From Prosthecobacter debontii (GTDB taxonomy: Bacteria > Verrucomicrobiota > Verrucomicrobiia > Chthoniobacterales > Chthoniobacteraceae), in contig CAMDQC010000020.1 of the NCBI GenBank assembly GCA_945905735.1, forward strand, positions 1 through 48,250: 48,250 nt of DNA. The letters run 5' to 3'. Each line of letters starts with the position of its first letter. The stretch's first letter is position 1. A model generated the notes under the pieces. The model ran no database searches and had not been told where the DNA came from. It worked only from the letters and a program-made list of their open reading frames with translations. Both the position numbers and the translations under genes were made by a program. Below, piece after piece: positions 1 through 8,285 of the stretch.

Positions 1-120
1 ATCCCAGCTTCGGACAGCGTTTCGCAACGGGGTCTTCTTCACTACATCGCCCCGCGCCGCGCTCCGACAGAGACGGCGTTCCCGCGCAGCAGGAGTCCGT
101 CAGAGTAAAGTTTTTTCGCG
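1..120. other. Unassigned sequence upstream of the MCP fragment
   Basis: These bases show no similarity to a chemoreceptor in the downstream frame, which is closed by a stop at 106-108. I recognise no gene, RNA or repeat here. The abrupt change near position 148 marks a deletion, insertion or assembly join. Confidence 0.4.
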
Positions 121-648
121 GTGAGTGCGAACTGCGGAACTCGGGTTAACGAAATCTCCGCCCAGACCGACATGCTGGCGCTCAATGCCTCCATCGAAGC
201 AGGCCGCGCCGGCGAAGCCGGACGAGGATTCTCCGCCGTTGCAGAACAGGTCCGCGCCCTCGCCGAACGCGCCAAATTGGCGACGCAGCAGGTGGAAAAA
301 CTCGTCGGCGACATCCAACAAGAGACCGCCGAAGCAGTCGCCCAGACAGAAACACAAACCCAGCAGGTGGAAAGCGGAGCCCAAAAAGTAGCGCAAGCGG
401 GCGAAGCGCTGAACGACATCGTCGCCGTATCCAGCCAATCCCGCGCTGCGGTGACGAAGATCGCCAGCACAGCCGAGCAACAGGCGACCAAGACGGGCCA
501 GATGCTTACCGCTGTGGCAGGTGCAGCGACGATCGCGGCGGACTCCCGCACAAAAGTCGGCGGAACACGTCTCTCGGCAGAGCAACTCGCGATTTTCGCC
601 AAGGACCTCGATAAACAGCTCGCCCAATTCAAGGTCGGCGCAAACTAA
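121..648 (+). CDS. Methyl-accepting chemotaxis protein, C-terminal fragment
   Basis: The frame encodes the conserved signalling tip and descending helix of a chemoreceptor. EISAQTDMLALNASIEAGRAGE is followed by GRGFSAVAEQVRALAER, the hallmark of the MCP hairpin that binds CheA and CheW, and the C-terminus (AKDLDKQLAQFKV) looks complete. Receptor homology starts only near position 148. No transmembrane segment, HAMP or ligand-binding domain is present, and an in-frame TAA lies at 106-108. The GTG at 121 has no ribosome binding site. The gene therefore lacks its 5' part, either by deletion or because the sequence changes at the window edge. It sits 28 nt upstream of a hybrid CheA, as PilJ-type receptors do before ChpA. 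The family is clear; whether it is a working gene is doubtful. Confidence 0.7.
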   Translation: MSANCGTRVNEISAQTDMLALNASIEAGRAGEAGRGFSAVAEQVRALAERAKLATQQVEKLVGDIQQETAEAVAQTETQTQQVESGAQKVAQAGEALNDIVAVSSQSRAAVTKIASTAEQQATKTGQMLTAVAGAATIAADSRTKVGGTRLSAEQLAIFAKDLDKQLAQFKVGAN

Positions 649-676
649 CCCTCCGAATGGAGTCCACCTTCTCGAA

Positions 677-3600
677 ATGAAACCTTTCTCAGTAGATGAC
701 ATAAGAGACGTCTTTAGGTCGGACCTTGAGACTTTCATCCACTCCACGCGGCAGCAGCTAGATCGGTATCTTTCGCCCGAGGGAGCCTCTGAAGACTTCG
801 CCGAGTGTTCCCGCAGCGCGCACTCCATGAAGGGTGTCGCGGCGATGGTCCACGCATGGGGGTTGGCGCACTTTGGCGAAGACTTGGAGTGCCTTTACCA
901 GCTCGCCGAATCGCTGCACGACAGCCAGCGCGAGCAATCACGCGGCATCGCAGGGCTCATCCATGCCGTCATCCCCCAGTGGGAAGAAATGGCGCAGCTC
1001 ACTCTGGAGGATCGTCTCGACGACGCCTACAGCATCTACCTCAGATTGCGAAGCTCAGCCCTCAAACACTACTACGACCACCTTCCGAAACGCGACAGAC
1101 CCGCCGGCCTCGTGGAGAACGACGCGGAGCCGGATTTCAAAAAACTCAAACCAGCCACCGAAGTCGCGGGTATCGCCCGCCAAGTCGCAGTGCCGAAATT
1201 CCGCGTAGAGAGCGCCCCACAAGAAACGACAACAGTCCGCCACACCTCTATCAGCAGCGAGGTCGCGGGCATCGCCCGCAAAGCAACACCGCCGCAGCTC
1301 AAAATCGCGAACACGGAACCTCCGGCGCAGCTCGCGGAAACGCAGGTGAAACCCGCGTCCGACACTGCCGGGGTGGCTCGCCTCGTGTCCTCCCCGAAGT
1401 TCAAAATCGAAGACGAAACACCAGCCGCCCACGGTGCCGAGGGGCCGGAACCCGCTCCAACATTTACCGGTGCCGACGAAGAACTCATCGCCATCTTCCG
1501 AGAAGAAGCCGCCGAGTATATTCAAGGATTGGGCGTGGCGCTCGGCCAGCTTCGCACTCGCGACGACGACGCCATTTGGGCTGAGGTGCGCCGCCTTTGC
1601 CACACGATCAAAGGCTCCGCCGCAATGGTCGGCCTCGACGATGTAAGCGACAAGGCGAAGGGCGCGGAAACCACCGCTCGGGCTGGCGAAGAAAACAAGA
1701 ACAGCCGTGGCACAAAGCACGTCGCCAAACTTATCCAAGCCATCGAGCAATGCGCCAAGTTGCTCGGCATCCCCTTCAAGCTCGTCGCTCCCGCCGATGC
1801 GTCGAAGGCGGCAAAAGAATCCAGCACGGCCATAGATAAAGACCTCGCGCAGGCGTTCGTGCTCGATGCGAACGACCAGCTCGAAACGCTGGAGCGCGCT
1901 CTCCTCGCTTGGGAGAAAGGCGACAACGCCGAAGAGCAACGCCACGCCGCCTACCGCGCCTACCACACGCTCAAAGGCGCAGCGAACAGCATCGGCCTCG
2001 GCGTCGTCGGTGGGCAAATCCACCATGTCGAAGCACTCCTCGATGCAGCCGGGACCGACAGCGTAGCGCAGAGGAAAGAGATGTTCACTTTTCTCCTCAC
2101 GACGGTGGACCACCTCCGCAAATTCAGCACCGAACTGAACGGCAACCCCGATGCACACTGGGCACTCGATTGGGCGCAGATCGTCGCCGCGCTCATCGCG
2201 CCCACGAAAGCGAAGCCCGAGCCAAAGCCAGAGCACGACTTCGAGGCCGAGCTACTCCGCGCATTCGCGCTCGATGCCCGCGACCAATCGCAGCACCTCG
2301 AACAAGCGATCCTCGCATGGGAGCGGAACAACAATCCCGCCGAGCAAATCCAAGCCGCTTACCGCGTATTCCACACGCTCAAAGGCGCGGCAAACAGCAT
2401 CGGCCTCCAAAGCGTCGGCGCCAATTTTCACGCGATCGAATCGCTGCTGGACCGCATCAACCACTTCGGCCAACTCCAGCCGCGCGAAGAAATCATCACG
2501 TTCTTCCTCGCCAGCGTGGACGACCTCAACAAGTTCGCCGCCGAGATCACCCGGAACTCCAAAGCCGTCTGGCCGCACGACTGGCAGGCCGAAGCCGAGC
2601 GCCTCGCCGCTTTACTCGGCGACGGCGCGGAAAGCGCGGAGCCCATCGGCAAACCCATCGCCCACGATCCCGCACCTGCGCAGGTGGACTACATCCGCGT
2701 GGAAGCCGCCCGCATCCGCAAGCTGCTCAACCAAGTCGGCGAACAAGTCGTGGAGCGGAATCGTTTTGGGGCGAAATTGACGCGCGCCATCCAGCTCCGC
2801 CAACTACTGAGCAGTAACCGCCAGCGACTCATCCGGCTCGTGGAAAACTTTCAGGACCAGTTCGAATACAGCTCCGCCCGCGCCCGCAGTGGCGGCGGTC
2901 TTAGCGCGCTTCGCGGAATACTCCCGCTTCCCAACAGCTCGGCCATAGACGACTTCTCGGAGCTCGAGCTCGACCGCTACGACGAGTATAATATGATCTC
3001 CCGCCAGCTCACCGAGGTCGCCGACGACCTTGGCCAAGTGACTTTGGAGCTAGAGCGATTGATCGATTCCTTCCGTACCGACGAGCAGCGCTTCGCCTCG
3101 AACTCGAAAGTGATGCAGCAAGACATCACTACCCTCACCTCCCAGCCGATTGAAGGTCTCTTCCGCCGCCTCGACCGCATCTTCCGCGACGCCGTACAGG
3201 CCGAGCAAAAAGAGGCCACGCTCCGCTTTGAGGGCGCGAACGCCACGCTCGACCGCAACATCATCGAGCGCCTCTACACGCCCCTGCTCCACCTCGTCCG
3301 CAACGCCGTCGCCCACGGTATCGAAGCCCCCGAGCAACGCGAAGCCGCTGGCAAGCCCCGCGAGGGAACTATAACGATCAGCGCCGTCCAAAGCTCGAAC
3401 CAGATCATCATCACCCTCCGCGACAACGGGCGCGGCGTAGATGCCAGAAAAGTTCTCGCCCGCGCAAAAGAGCGCGGCCTCATCGCTGCCGACGTGGCGG
3501 AACTTGCGCCGGAGAAAGTGCTCGAAGTCCTCTACTCACCCGGTTTTTCCACAGCCGCCGAAGTCACCAGCATCGCCGGTCGCGGCGTCGGCCTCGATGT

Positions 3601-4552
3601 CGTGAAAAAGGAAATCGAGAGCATGAACGGCTCGCTCGCCATGGAGACGACCCTCGGCGAAGGCACCGTCTGGCGGCTCCAGCTCCCGCTTTCGCTCGCC
3701 ATCTCCGAAGCAGTCATCGTCGGCCTCGGCACGCAAGAGTTCGCCATCCCGCTCAACTTCGTCACGTCGGGATTGCTGCTCAATGCGAACCGCATCTTCA
3801 TCCGCGACGGCATCGAGTATTACAACGTCGCCGACGAAGACTTCCGCCTCATCCGCCTCGCCCGGCTCTTCGGCCAGGACGAAGAAACGCTCGACCCACG
3901 CGGCGTCATCCTCAACGTCGGCGATCAACGCTGCCTCCTCCTCGTGGACCGCGTCCCCGCCCGCCGCGAAATCGTCGTCAAAGGGCTCGACCCACTCCTC
4001 GCCCGCCACGCCTTCCTCGAAGGCGCGACGCTCGACGCCGACGGCCTCCCCGTCCTCATCCTCTCTGCCCCCGCGCTCCTTCGCTACGCCGCCAGCGTCG
4101 CCCGCATGGACGCCACCAAAGCCCCCGTTCGCGCTGCGCGCAAAGTGGAGCGCAACACAGGCCGCCTCACCGTCCTCGTCGTGGACGATTCCCTCTCCGT
4201 CCGCACCGTGCAGGACAGGCTCCTCGGCGAACTCGGCCTCGAAGTCATCCTCGCCAACGACGGCATCGACGCTCTCGACAAGCTCCGCCTCCGCGAGATC
4301 GACATGATTTTTACCGACCTGGAAATGCCCCGCATGAATGGCTATGACCTCATCTCCACCGTCCGTGGAAACCCCAACTGGGCCGACATCCCCATGGTCC
4401 TCGTCACCTCCCGCGCCGCGCAAAAGCACCTCGATAAAGCAAAGCAACTCGGCTGCAACGGCTTCCTCATCAAGCCCTTCACGCAGCAAGACCTCATCTC
4501 CCAACTTTCCGCCCACGCCGCCTACGAAGGCCACAAGGCCGCGCTGAAGTAG
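677..4552 (+). CDS. Hybrid chemotaxis histidine kinase CheA/ChpA-like with four Hpt domains and a receiver
   Basis: This 1291-residue kinase matches the ChpA/PilL class that controls type IV pilus or chemosensory output. Four Hpt domains are visible by their phosphorylatable histidines: H49 (HSMKG), H309 (HTIKG), H430 and H566 (both HTLKG). Next come a dimerisation region, an HATPase domain with N-box RNAVAHG (N876), G1 DNGRGVD and G2 GRGVGLDVV, a CheW-like domain, and a C-terminal receiver with D1170/D1171, phosphoacceptor D1214 and K1266. Between Hpt1 and Hpt2 lies a linker with three copies of an AGxARxVxxPKFxIE-like motif. The ATG at 677 is chosen because it directly precedes the first Hpt domain and follows a GGAG; the open frame extends upstream inside the MCP fragment, where nothing matches the family. 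No CheW, CheY or CheR gene is next to it in the window. Confidence 0.9.
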   Translation: MKPFSVDDIRDVFRSDLETFIHSTRQQLDRYLSPEGASEDFAECSRSAHSMKGVAAMVHAWGLAHFGEDLECLYQLAESLHDSQREQSRGIAGLIHAVIPQWEEMAQLTLEDRLDDAYSIYLRLRSSALKHYYDHLPKRDRPAGLVENDAEPDFKKLKPATEVAGIARQVAVPKFRVESAPQETTTVRHTSISSEVAGIARKATPPQLKIANTEPPAQLAETQVKPASDTAGVARLVSSPKFKIEDETPAAHGAEGPEPAPTFTGADEELIAIFREEAAEYIQGLGVALGQLRTRDDDAIWAEVRRLCHTIKGSAAMVGLDDVSDKAKGAETTARAGEENKNSRGTKHVAKLIQAIEQCAKLLGIPFKLVAPADASKAAKESSTAIDKDLAQAFVLDANDQLETLERALLAWEKGDNAEEQRHAAYRAYHTLKGAANSIGLGVVGGQIHHVEALLDAAGTDSVAQRKEMFTFLLTTVDHLRKFSTELNGNPDAHWALDWAQIVAALIAPTKAKPEPKPEHDFEAELLRAFALDARDQSQHLEQAILAWERNNNPAEQIQAAYRVFHTLKGAANSIGLQSVGANFHAIESLLDRINHFGQLQPREEIITFFLASVDDLNKFAAEITRNSKAVWPHDWQAEAERLAALLGDGAESAEPIGKPIAHDPAPAQVDYIRVEAARIRKLLNQVGEQVVERNRFGAKLTRAIQLRQLLSSNRQRLIRLVENFQDQFEYSSARARSGGGLSALRGILPLPNSSAIDDFSELELDRYDEYNMISRQLTEVADDLGQVTLELERLIDSFRTDEQRFASNSKVMQQDITTLTSQPIEGLFRRLDRIFRDAVQAEQKEATLRFEGANATLDRNIIERLYTPLLHLVRNAVAHGIEAPEQREAAGKPREGTITISAVQSSNQIIITLRDNGRGVDARKVLARAKERGLIAADVAELAPEKVLEVLYSPGFSTAAEVTSIAGRGVGLDVVKKEIESMNGSLAMETTLGEGTVWRLQLPLSLAISEAVIVGLGTQEFAIPLNFVTSGLLLNANRIFIRDGIEYYNVADEDFRLIRLARLFGQDEETLDPRGVILNVGDQRCLLLVDRVPARREIVVKGLDPLLARHAFLEGATLDADGLPVLILSAPALLRYAASVARMDATKAPVRAARKVERNTGRLTVLVVDDSLSVRTVQDRLLGELGLEVILANDGIDALDKLRLREIDMIFTDLEMPRMNGYDLISTVRGNPNWADIPMVLVTSRAAQKHLDKAKQLGCNGFLIKPFTQQDLISQLSAHAAYEGHKAALK
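1160..1413 (+). repeat. Three degenerate ~33-codon repeats in the CheA linker
   Basis: Residues 162, 195 and 229 of the kinase each start a unit of the form [E/D]-x-AG[I/V]AR-x(2-3)-P-[KQ][FL]-[KR][IV]. The readings are EVAGIARQVAVPKFRVES, EVAGIARKATPPQLKIAN and DTAGVARLVSSPKFKIED. The units lie between Hpt1 and Hpt2, in sequence otherwise rich in Ala, Pro and Glu. The DNA is diverged, so they look like maintained protein motifs rather than a fresh duplication. Confidence 0.7.
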
Positions 4553-4645
4553 GTCGTTATGGCCAACGGTAACAATAACGGCAAAAATATCTTGAACGTT
4601 TTTGCACGGCCTGAGTCTTATCCCACCGTGCGTCACCTTTCATCA

Positions 4646-5059
4646 ATGCAGCGACTTTTTTTTGTGCTCTGCGCTTTCGCAGTGCTCGGGGCGCAAGTGT
4701 TTGGGGTGACTCGGGGATTCGAGTGTGACTGTGGAAGTATGACGAGAATCGTCGCGCTCGATCATTGCCACGGAGTTCATGGCGAGGACTGCCATGAAGA
4801 TGAATCGCCGATTCCGCATCATCATGAGGAAGAAGACAGCGACAGGCGCGACCATGCGGAGGTGAAGGACGACTTCAATGGGCTGTCCCATCCCGCGCCG
4901 CACTTCATCTTTGCCGCGCCTATGGTCATGGCACCGATTTGGGAGCAAGTTTTCCCATCGCCCACGGTGGCAAACGCTTTGAATGACTACCTCCGGGTTG
5001 CTTGTTCGGCTTCCCCGCCGCGCATCGCGCCGTCGCGTACCGTTATCTTTTTAATTTGA
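4646..5059 (+). CDS. Small secreted His/acid-rich protein at the head of the czc cluster
   Basis: A 137-residue product starts with a signal-peptide-like segment (MQRLFFVLCAFAVLGAQVFG). A cysteine/histidine/acid-rich stretch follows, including CDCG, HCHGVHGEDCHEDE and PHHHEEEDSDRRDHAE. Such clusters usually bind divalent metals, so a periplasmic metal-buffering role is inferred from composition and from its position 107 nt upstream of the CzcC homologue. I do not recognise a named family. The frame is open from an ATG at 4559, but the residues before 4646 look unlike a signal peptide, so the internal ATG is preferred. It is probably the first gene of the efflux operon. Confidence 0.6.
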   Translation: MQRLFFVLCAFAVLGAQVFGVTRGFECDCGSMTRIVALDHCHGVHGEDCHEDESPIPHHHEEEDSDRRDHAEVKDDFNGLSHPAPHFIFAAPMVMAPIWEQVFPSPTVANALNDYLRVACSASPPRIAPSRTVIFLI

Positions 5060-5166
5060 GCCCCAAGCAGTCGCATTCGCGGCTGCTTTCCTGCCACACA
5101 CACGCGCCTTTCGGCGTAGCCATGTGTTTGCGTTGCTCTCTCCATGTTCAAAACAAACTTTTACCA

Positions 5167-6402
5167 ATGAATCTACGTACCATTCTATTTTCCACTCTCG
5201 CCGTCGCACTTTCTGCCCAAGCGCGCGAACTTTCGCTCTCCGTCGAGAACGCAGCCGCCTACGCCATCCAGCATAATCCCGCGCTCGCCGCAGCCCGCTT
5301 CCGTATCGAAGAAGCCCACGGACGCCTCGACGCAGCGGGGCGGCGACCCAATCCCGAGCTCGAGTTTGACCTTTCGCAAAACGTGCGCACGCCCGAGCAC
5401 GGTGCCGGGGTGGCGTGGATGCAGAAGTTCCCACGCACAGCCCGACTCGCATTGGAAAAAGGCGTCTCCCGCGCACAACTCGCCGTCGCCGAAGCGGAGG
5501 TGCATGACGCGGAGCGAAAGCTCTCTGGGGAAGTGCGCACGGCTGCGGTAAGCCTGCTCGCTTTAGAAAAAGAGCGCGGTCTGCGCGGGCAGCAAATTCT
5601 GAATAGCGAAGAACTCACCGCCTTCATGCTCAAACGCGTGCAAAGTGGTGAAGCCTCCGCAGTGGATGCCGCGCAACTGGAGCTGGAGGCAAAGCAACTC
5701 GGCACGCAAGTAATCATGCTCGATGTGGAAAAGGCGACCCTGCTCGGCACACTCCGCCCGTTACTCGGCGTCGCTAGTCGCGATGCCATCGCTATCACCG
5801 GAGTCCTCGGCGAACCCAGCGACGTAAAAGGAAATAGTGCGACCATCGCAGCACGCGGGGACTACCGTGCAGCGCAGGCCAACGCGGATGCCGCACGGCA
5901 AGGCGTAGAGCTGGCAAAGGCAAACAAATGGGAAGACATAACTGTTGGGATTTCCGCATCGCACGACCGCTCCGAAGATGCCCCAGATGGCCTCAGCCGT
6001 GACACGATGTTTGGAGTGAAAGTGAACATCCCGCTCCCGCTCTGGAACAAGAACGAAGGCCAAATCCGCGAAGCCACCGCCGCCGCAAAGCGCACAGCAA
6101 AAGAAGTCGAAGCCGTCGCCGCACAGATTCGCGCCGAAGCAGCAGCCGCACGCGGCGAGATGGCTGCACTCACGAAGATCGTCGCAGACATTGACGAGAA
6201 ACTCATCCCACAGGCGAAGCACATCGAAGAGCAACTCCGCGCCAACTACGCAGGAGGGCTCACGCCGCTCACGGAAGTGATCCGTGCTCGCGGAAAACGA
6301 TTCGAGATGGAGGCCCAGCGCCTCGATGCCCTCCGCGACTGGCACCTTGCCCGAGCCAAGCACATGACCGCCATCGGCAACACACCCACTTTCAAGAAGT
6401 AA
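5167..6402 (+). CDS. czcC: CzcC-like outer-membrane efflux channel (TolC superfamily)
   Basis: The 411-residue product has a signal peptide (cleavage likely after LSAQA, residue 19) and the two alpha-helical halves of outer-membrane efflux proteins: long Ala/Glu/Arg-rich helices around VAEAEVHDAERKL and KRTAKEVEAVAAQIRAEAAA, with PLPLWNKNEGQI in the second half, as in CzcC and CusC. It should form the outer-membrane exit duct of a tripartite RND pump. The next gene starts 2 nt after its stop, so the two are co-transcribed. The start at 5167 begins the signal peptide; the frame is open upstream from 5002 but that stretch has no plausible secretion signal. The metal (Co/Zn/Cd or Cu/Ag) cannot be told from the channel. 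Confidence 0.85.
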   Translation: MNLRTILFSTLAVALSAQARELSLSVENAAAYAIQHNPALAAARFRIEEAHGRLDAAGRRPNPELEFDLSQNVRTPEHGAGVAWMQKFPRTARLALEKGVSRAQLAVAEAEVHDAERKLSGEVRTAAVSLLALEKERGLRGQQILNSEELTAFMLKRVQSGEASAVDAAQLELEAKQLGTQVIMLDVEKATLLGTLRPLLGVASRDAIAITGVLGEPSDVKGNSATIAARGDYRAAQANADAARQGVELAKANKWEDITVGISASHDRSEDAPDGLSRDTMFGVKVNIPLPLWNKNEGQIREATAAAKRTAKEVEAVAAQIRAEAAAARGEMAALTKIVADIDEKLIPQAKHIEEQLRANYAGGLTPLTEVIRARGKRFEMEAQRLDALRDWHLARAKHMTAIGNTPTFKK

Positions 6403-6404
6403 TC

Positions 6405-7568
6405 ATGAAACGCATATTCACACTCACCTTCATCCTTTCGCTCACGGCGCTGCCGATGCACGCCGCAGTCACGCCAGAGGAAGCAGCCAACACCATTATC
6501 CTCACCGAGACGGGTGTGAAAAACCTCAAAATCGAAATGGTCGAAGTCGAAGAAACGGAGTTTGAAGAAACCGTCTTTTCGCTAGGCCGCATCCAGGCGA
6601 TCCCCGAGCGGCGCGCCGTCGTCGCGAGCAGGATTCCCGGTCGCATCGTGGAGCTAAAAACGACGCTCGGCACGATGGTCGCGGCCAACGCCGACGTGGC
6701 ACGCCTTGAAAGCCGCCAAGCGGGCGACCCGCCACCGAGCATCTGGCTGAAAGCTCCCGCCAGTGGGCTCATCACCGAGAGCGCCGCCCGTATCGGCGAG
6801 CCCGTGGACCCGGATAAAGTGCTGCTCGAAATCACCGACCTCGCTGAAGTCTATGCTACCGCCCGAGTGCCCGAGCATCTCGCTGGAAAGCTCAAGCCCG
6901 GCTCCGTCGCACACATCGCCGTTGCCGCGCTGCCGGGTGAAAAATTCGACGGCACGCTCCTGCGCTTCGGCACAGCGGCGGACAAAGCGAGCGGGACAAT
7001 TGAGGCCATCTTTTCGCTACCTAATCCAAGCCTCGCGCTACGCCCAGATATGCGTGCGGAATTTTCCATCGTGCTCGCCAAGCGCGAAGGCGTGATGAGC
7101 GTCCCACGCCTCGCGCTGCAAGGCGACGCGCTTAGCCGCACCGTCTATCGCAAGCACTACGACGAATCGCTCAAGAACACATTCGTCCGCGTCGCCGTGG
7201 AGGTCGGCGTGATGAACGACCGCTTTGTCGAAGTCACCAGCGGACTGCTCGCAGGCGATGAAGTCGTCACCACCGGAGCCTACTCGCTCGGCTTCGCCGG
7301 AAAAGGAAGCGTCTCTTTGAAGGAAGCCCTTGATGCCGCGCACGGCCACGAGCACGCCGAAGATGGCAGCGAAATGACCGCCGCGCAAAAAGCCGCGAAA
7401 ACTTCCGCGAAAGGCGGCGACGGACACGAACACGGTGGCGTTTTCTCGACCGTCACCATTTTCTCCCTCGCCTCAAACGGACTCCTGCTCGTACTGCTTG
7501 TCGTAGCGATGCTGCGCAAGCCGAAGGTGGATGAAGTCGTGGCGGTCAAAACGGAGGTTCAGCCGTGA
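6405..7568 (+). CDS. czcB: CzcB-like periplasmic adaptor (membrane-fusion protein) with His-rich tail and C-terminal membrane helix
   Basis: A 387-residue adaptor of the HlyD/CzcB family with a signal peptide near residue 20 (ALPMHA). Lipoyl/barrel-sandwich halves (RRAVVASRIPGRIVELKTTLG, APASGLITESAARIGEPVD) and beta-barrel segments follow (DLAEVYATARVPEHLAGKLKPG, RPDMRAEFSIVL). Unusually, it continues past the normal end. After the membrane-proximal domain comes a His-rich loop (HGHEHAEDG, GGDGHEHGG), and residues near 352-371 (SLASNGLLLVLLVVAML) look like a transmembrane helix. It links CzcC and CzcA and may sample periplasmic metal through the His loop. Its usual partner CzcA lies 718 nt downstream, behind an antisense toxin-antitoxin pair. 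Confidence 0.85.
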   Translation: MKRIFTLTFILSLTALPMHAAVTPEEAANTIILTETGVKNLKIEMVEVEETEFEETVFSLGRIQAIPERRAVVASRIPGRIVELKTTLGTMVAANADVARLESRQAGDPPPSIWLKAPASGLITESAARIGEPVDPDKVLLEITDLAEVYATARVPEHLAGKLKPGSVAHIAVAALPGEKFDGTLLRFGTAADKASGTIEAIFSLPNPSLALRPDMRAEFSIVLAKREGVMSVPRLALQGDALSRTVYRKHYDESLKNTFVRVAVEVGVMNDRFVEVTSGLLAGDEVVTTGAYSLGFAGKGSVSLKEALDAAHGHEHAEDGSEMTAAQKAAKTSAKGGDGHEHGGVFSTVTIFSLASNGLLLVLLVVAMLRKPKVDEVVAVKTEVQP

Positions 7569-7579
7569 GATCAAGCAAC

Positions 7580-7987
7580 CTACTTCCACGGATTCACAAT
7601 GCGAACTCCGGTCTTTTCAAAGTCAGCAACATTGCGCGTTACGACTGTCAAATCGTGCTCCAGTGCGGTGGCGGCGATAAATCCATCAATCCCCGGCTGC
7701 GGTTTTTTTGCTGGCAACCGCCCCCAGCGGTCGGCGATTGCTTCGGTCACTGGGAGAATGCTTCCCGCAAAGCGTTTGGCGGTGAGGATCAGCCATTTCT
7801 CGATGATGCCGGCCTGCAATGGGTCTTTGATGCGTTTGAGTTCTACTCCGCGACGAATCTCGGCGAGCGACATCACACTAATCACCAACGAGTCACTTTC
7901 CTGTGCAGAAATCCATTTTTTCACGCGGGGCTCACATTGCTTCCGGCGCAACTCCGAGAGGACGTTCGTGTCGAGCAGCCATGTCAT
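7580..7987 (-). CDS. PIN-domain toxin, VapC/FitB type
   Basis: The 135-residue product has a PIN nuclease fold. WLLDTNVLSEL supplies the first acidic residue (D6), SLAEIRRG the conserved Glu, and GIDGFIAATALEHDLTVVTRNVADF the last acidic residues. Toxins of this class cleave RNA, often initiator tRNA or rRNA, when freed from their antitoxin. The ATG at 7987 overlaps the antitoxin stop by one base (TGATG) and starts right at the fold, so it is preferred over a start at 8014. It converges on czcB with 11 nt between the stop codons. Family and pairing are clear; the RNA target is unknown. Confidence 0.9.
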   Translation of the reverse strand: MTWLLDTNVLSELRRKQCEPRVKKWISAQESDSLVISVMSLAEIRRGVELKRIKDPLQAGIIEKWLILTAKRFAGSILPVTEAIADRWGRLPAKKPQPGIDGFIAATALEHDLTVVTRNVADFEKTGVRIVNPWK

Positions 7988-8226
7988 CACAATCCAATTT
8001 CCCGAGTCGGCCATGATTCACGGGCTGGTAGCGGAAGCTCGTCCACGACAAACTCATCCGACAGCAAATGCTCTTTGAAAGATTTGGCATCTCCGTCCTT
8101 TGTCTCCAGTGCTTCGCGCAAAATGCGGCGGTGCTCTTCCTCAGCCGATACGCCGTGTTCAACAGCACGCTTCTTGAGTTTTTTAACAATCGAGTCGGAA
8201 ATGTTTCTTACCAGCAATTGGGTCAT
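7987..8226 (-). CDS. FitA-like ribbon-helix-helix antitoxin
   Basis: A 79-residue protein with an Arc/FitA-type N-terminus (LLVRNISDSIVKKLKKRAVEHGVSAEEE, then ILREALE). A C-terminal tail (LLSDEFVVDELPLPARESW) would wrap the PIN toxin. The ribbon-helix-helix dimer normally represses its own promoter. A perfect 8-bp inverted repeat lies just upstream at 8236-8252. The stop overlaps the toxin start by one base. The pair reads against the czc operon and separates czcB from czcA. Confidence 0.88.
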   Translation of the reverse strand: MTQLLVRNISDSIVKKLKKRAVEHGVSAEEEHRRILREALETKDGDAKSFKEHLLSDEFVVDELPLPARESWPTREIGL

Positions 8227-8235
8227 GCCTCAAAG

Positions 8236-8252
8236 TGCTATCACTGATAGCA
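8236..8252. promoter_or_regulatory. Palindromic operator candidate shared by the antitoxin and czcA upstream regions
   Basis: TGCTATCA-C-TGATAGCA is a perfect 8-bp inverted repeat with a one-base spacer. It lies 10 bases upstream of the antitoxin ATG (minus strand) and 34 bases before the czcA start. A TTGACG at 8260-8255 (minus strand) could be the -35 of the toxin-antitoxin promoter. FitA/VapB dimers bind inverted repeats at this kind of position, so the site probably mediates autoregulation. Confidence 0.6.
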
Positions 8253-8285
8253 GTCGTCAAGCCGCCGGAAAGGAAGGGAACTAAG

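Noticed and set aside
3536-4636. Minus-strand open frame opposite the CheA receiver domain
   Set aside because: The translation is an acidic low-complexity shadow, and the plus strand has clear kinase and receiver motifs.
7565-8284. Plus-strand open frame filling the czcB-czcA gap
   Set aside because: The opposite strand encodes the PIN toxin and ribbon-helix-helix antitoxin with a one-base overlap; the plus frame has no recognisable domain.
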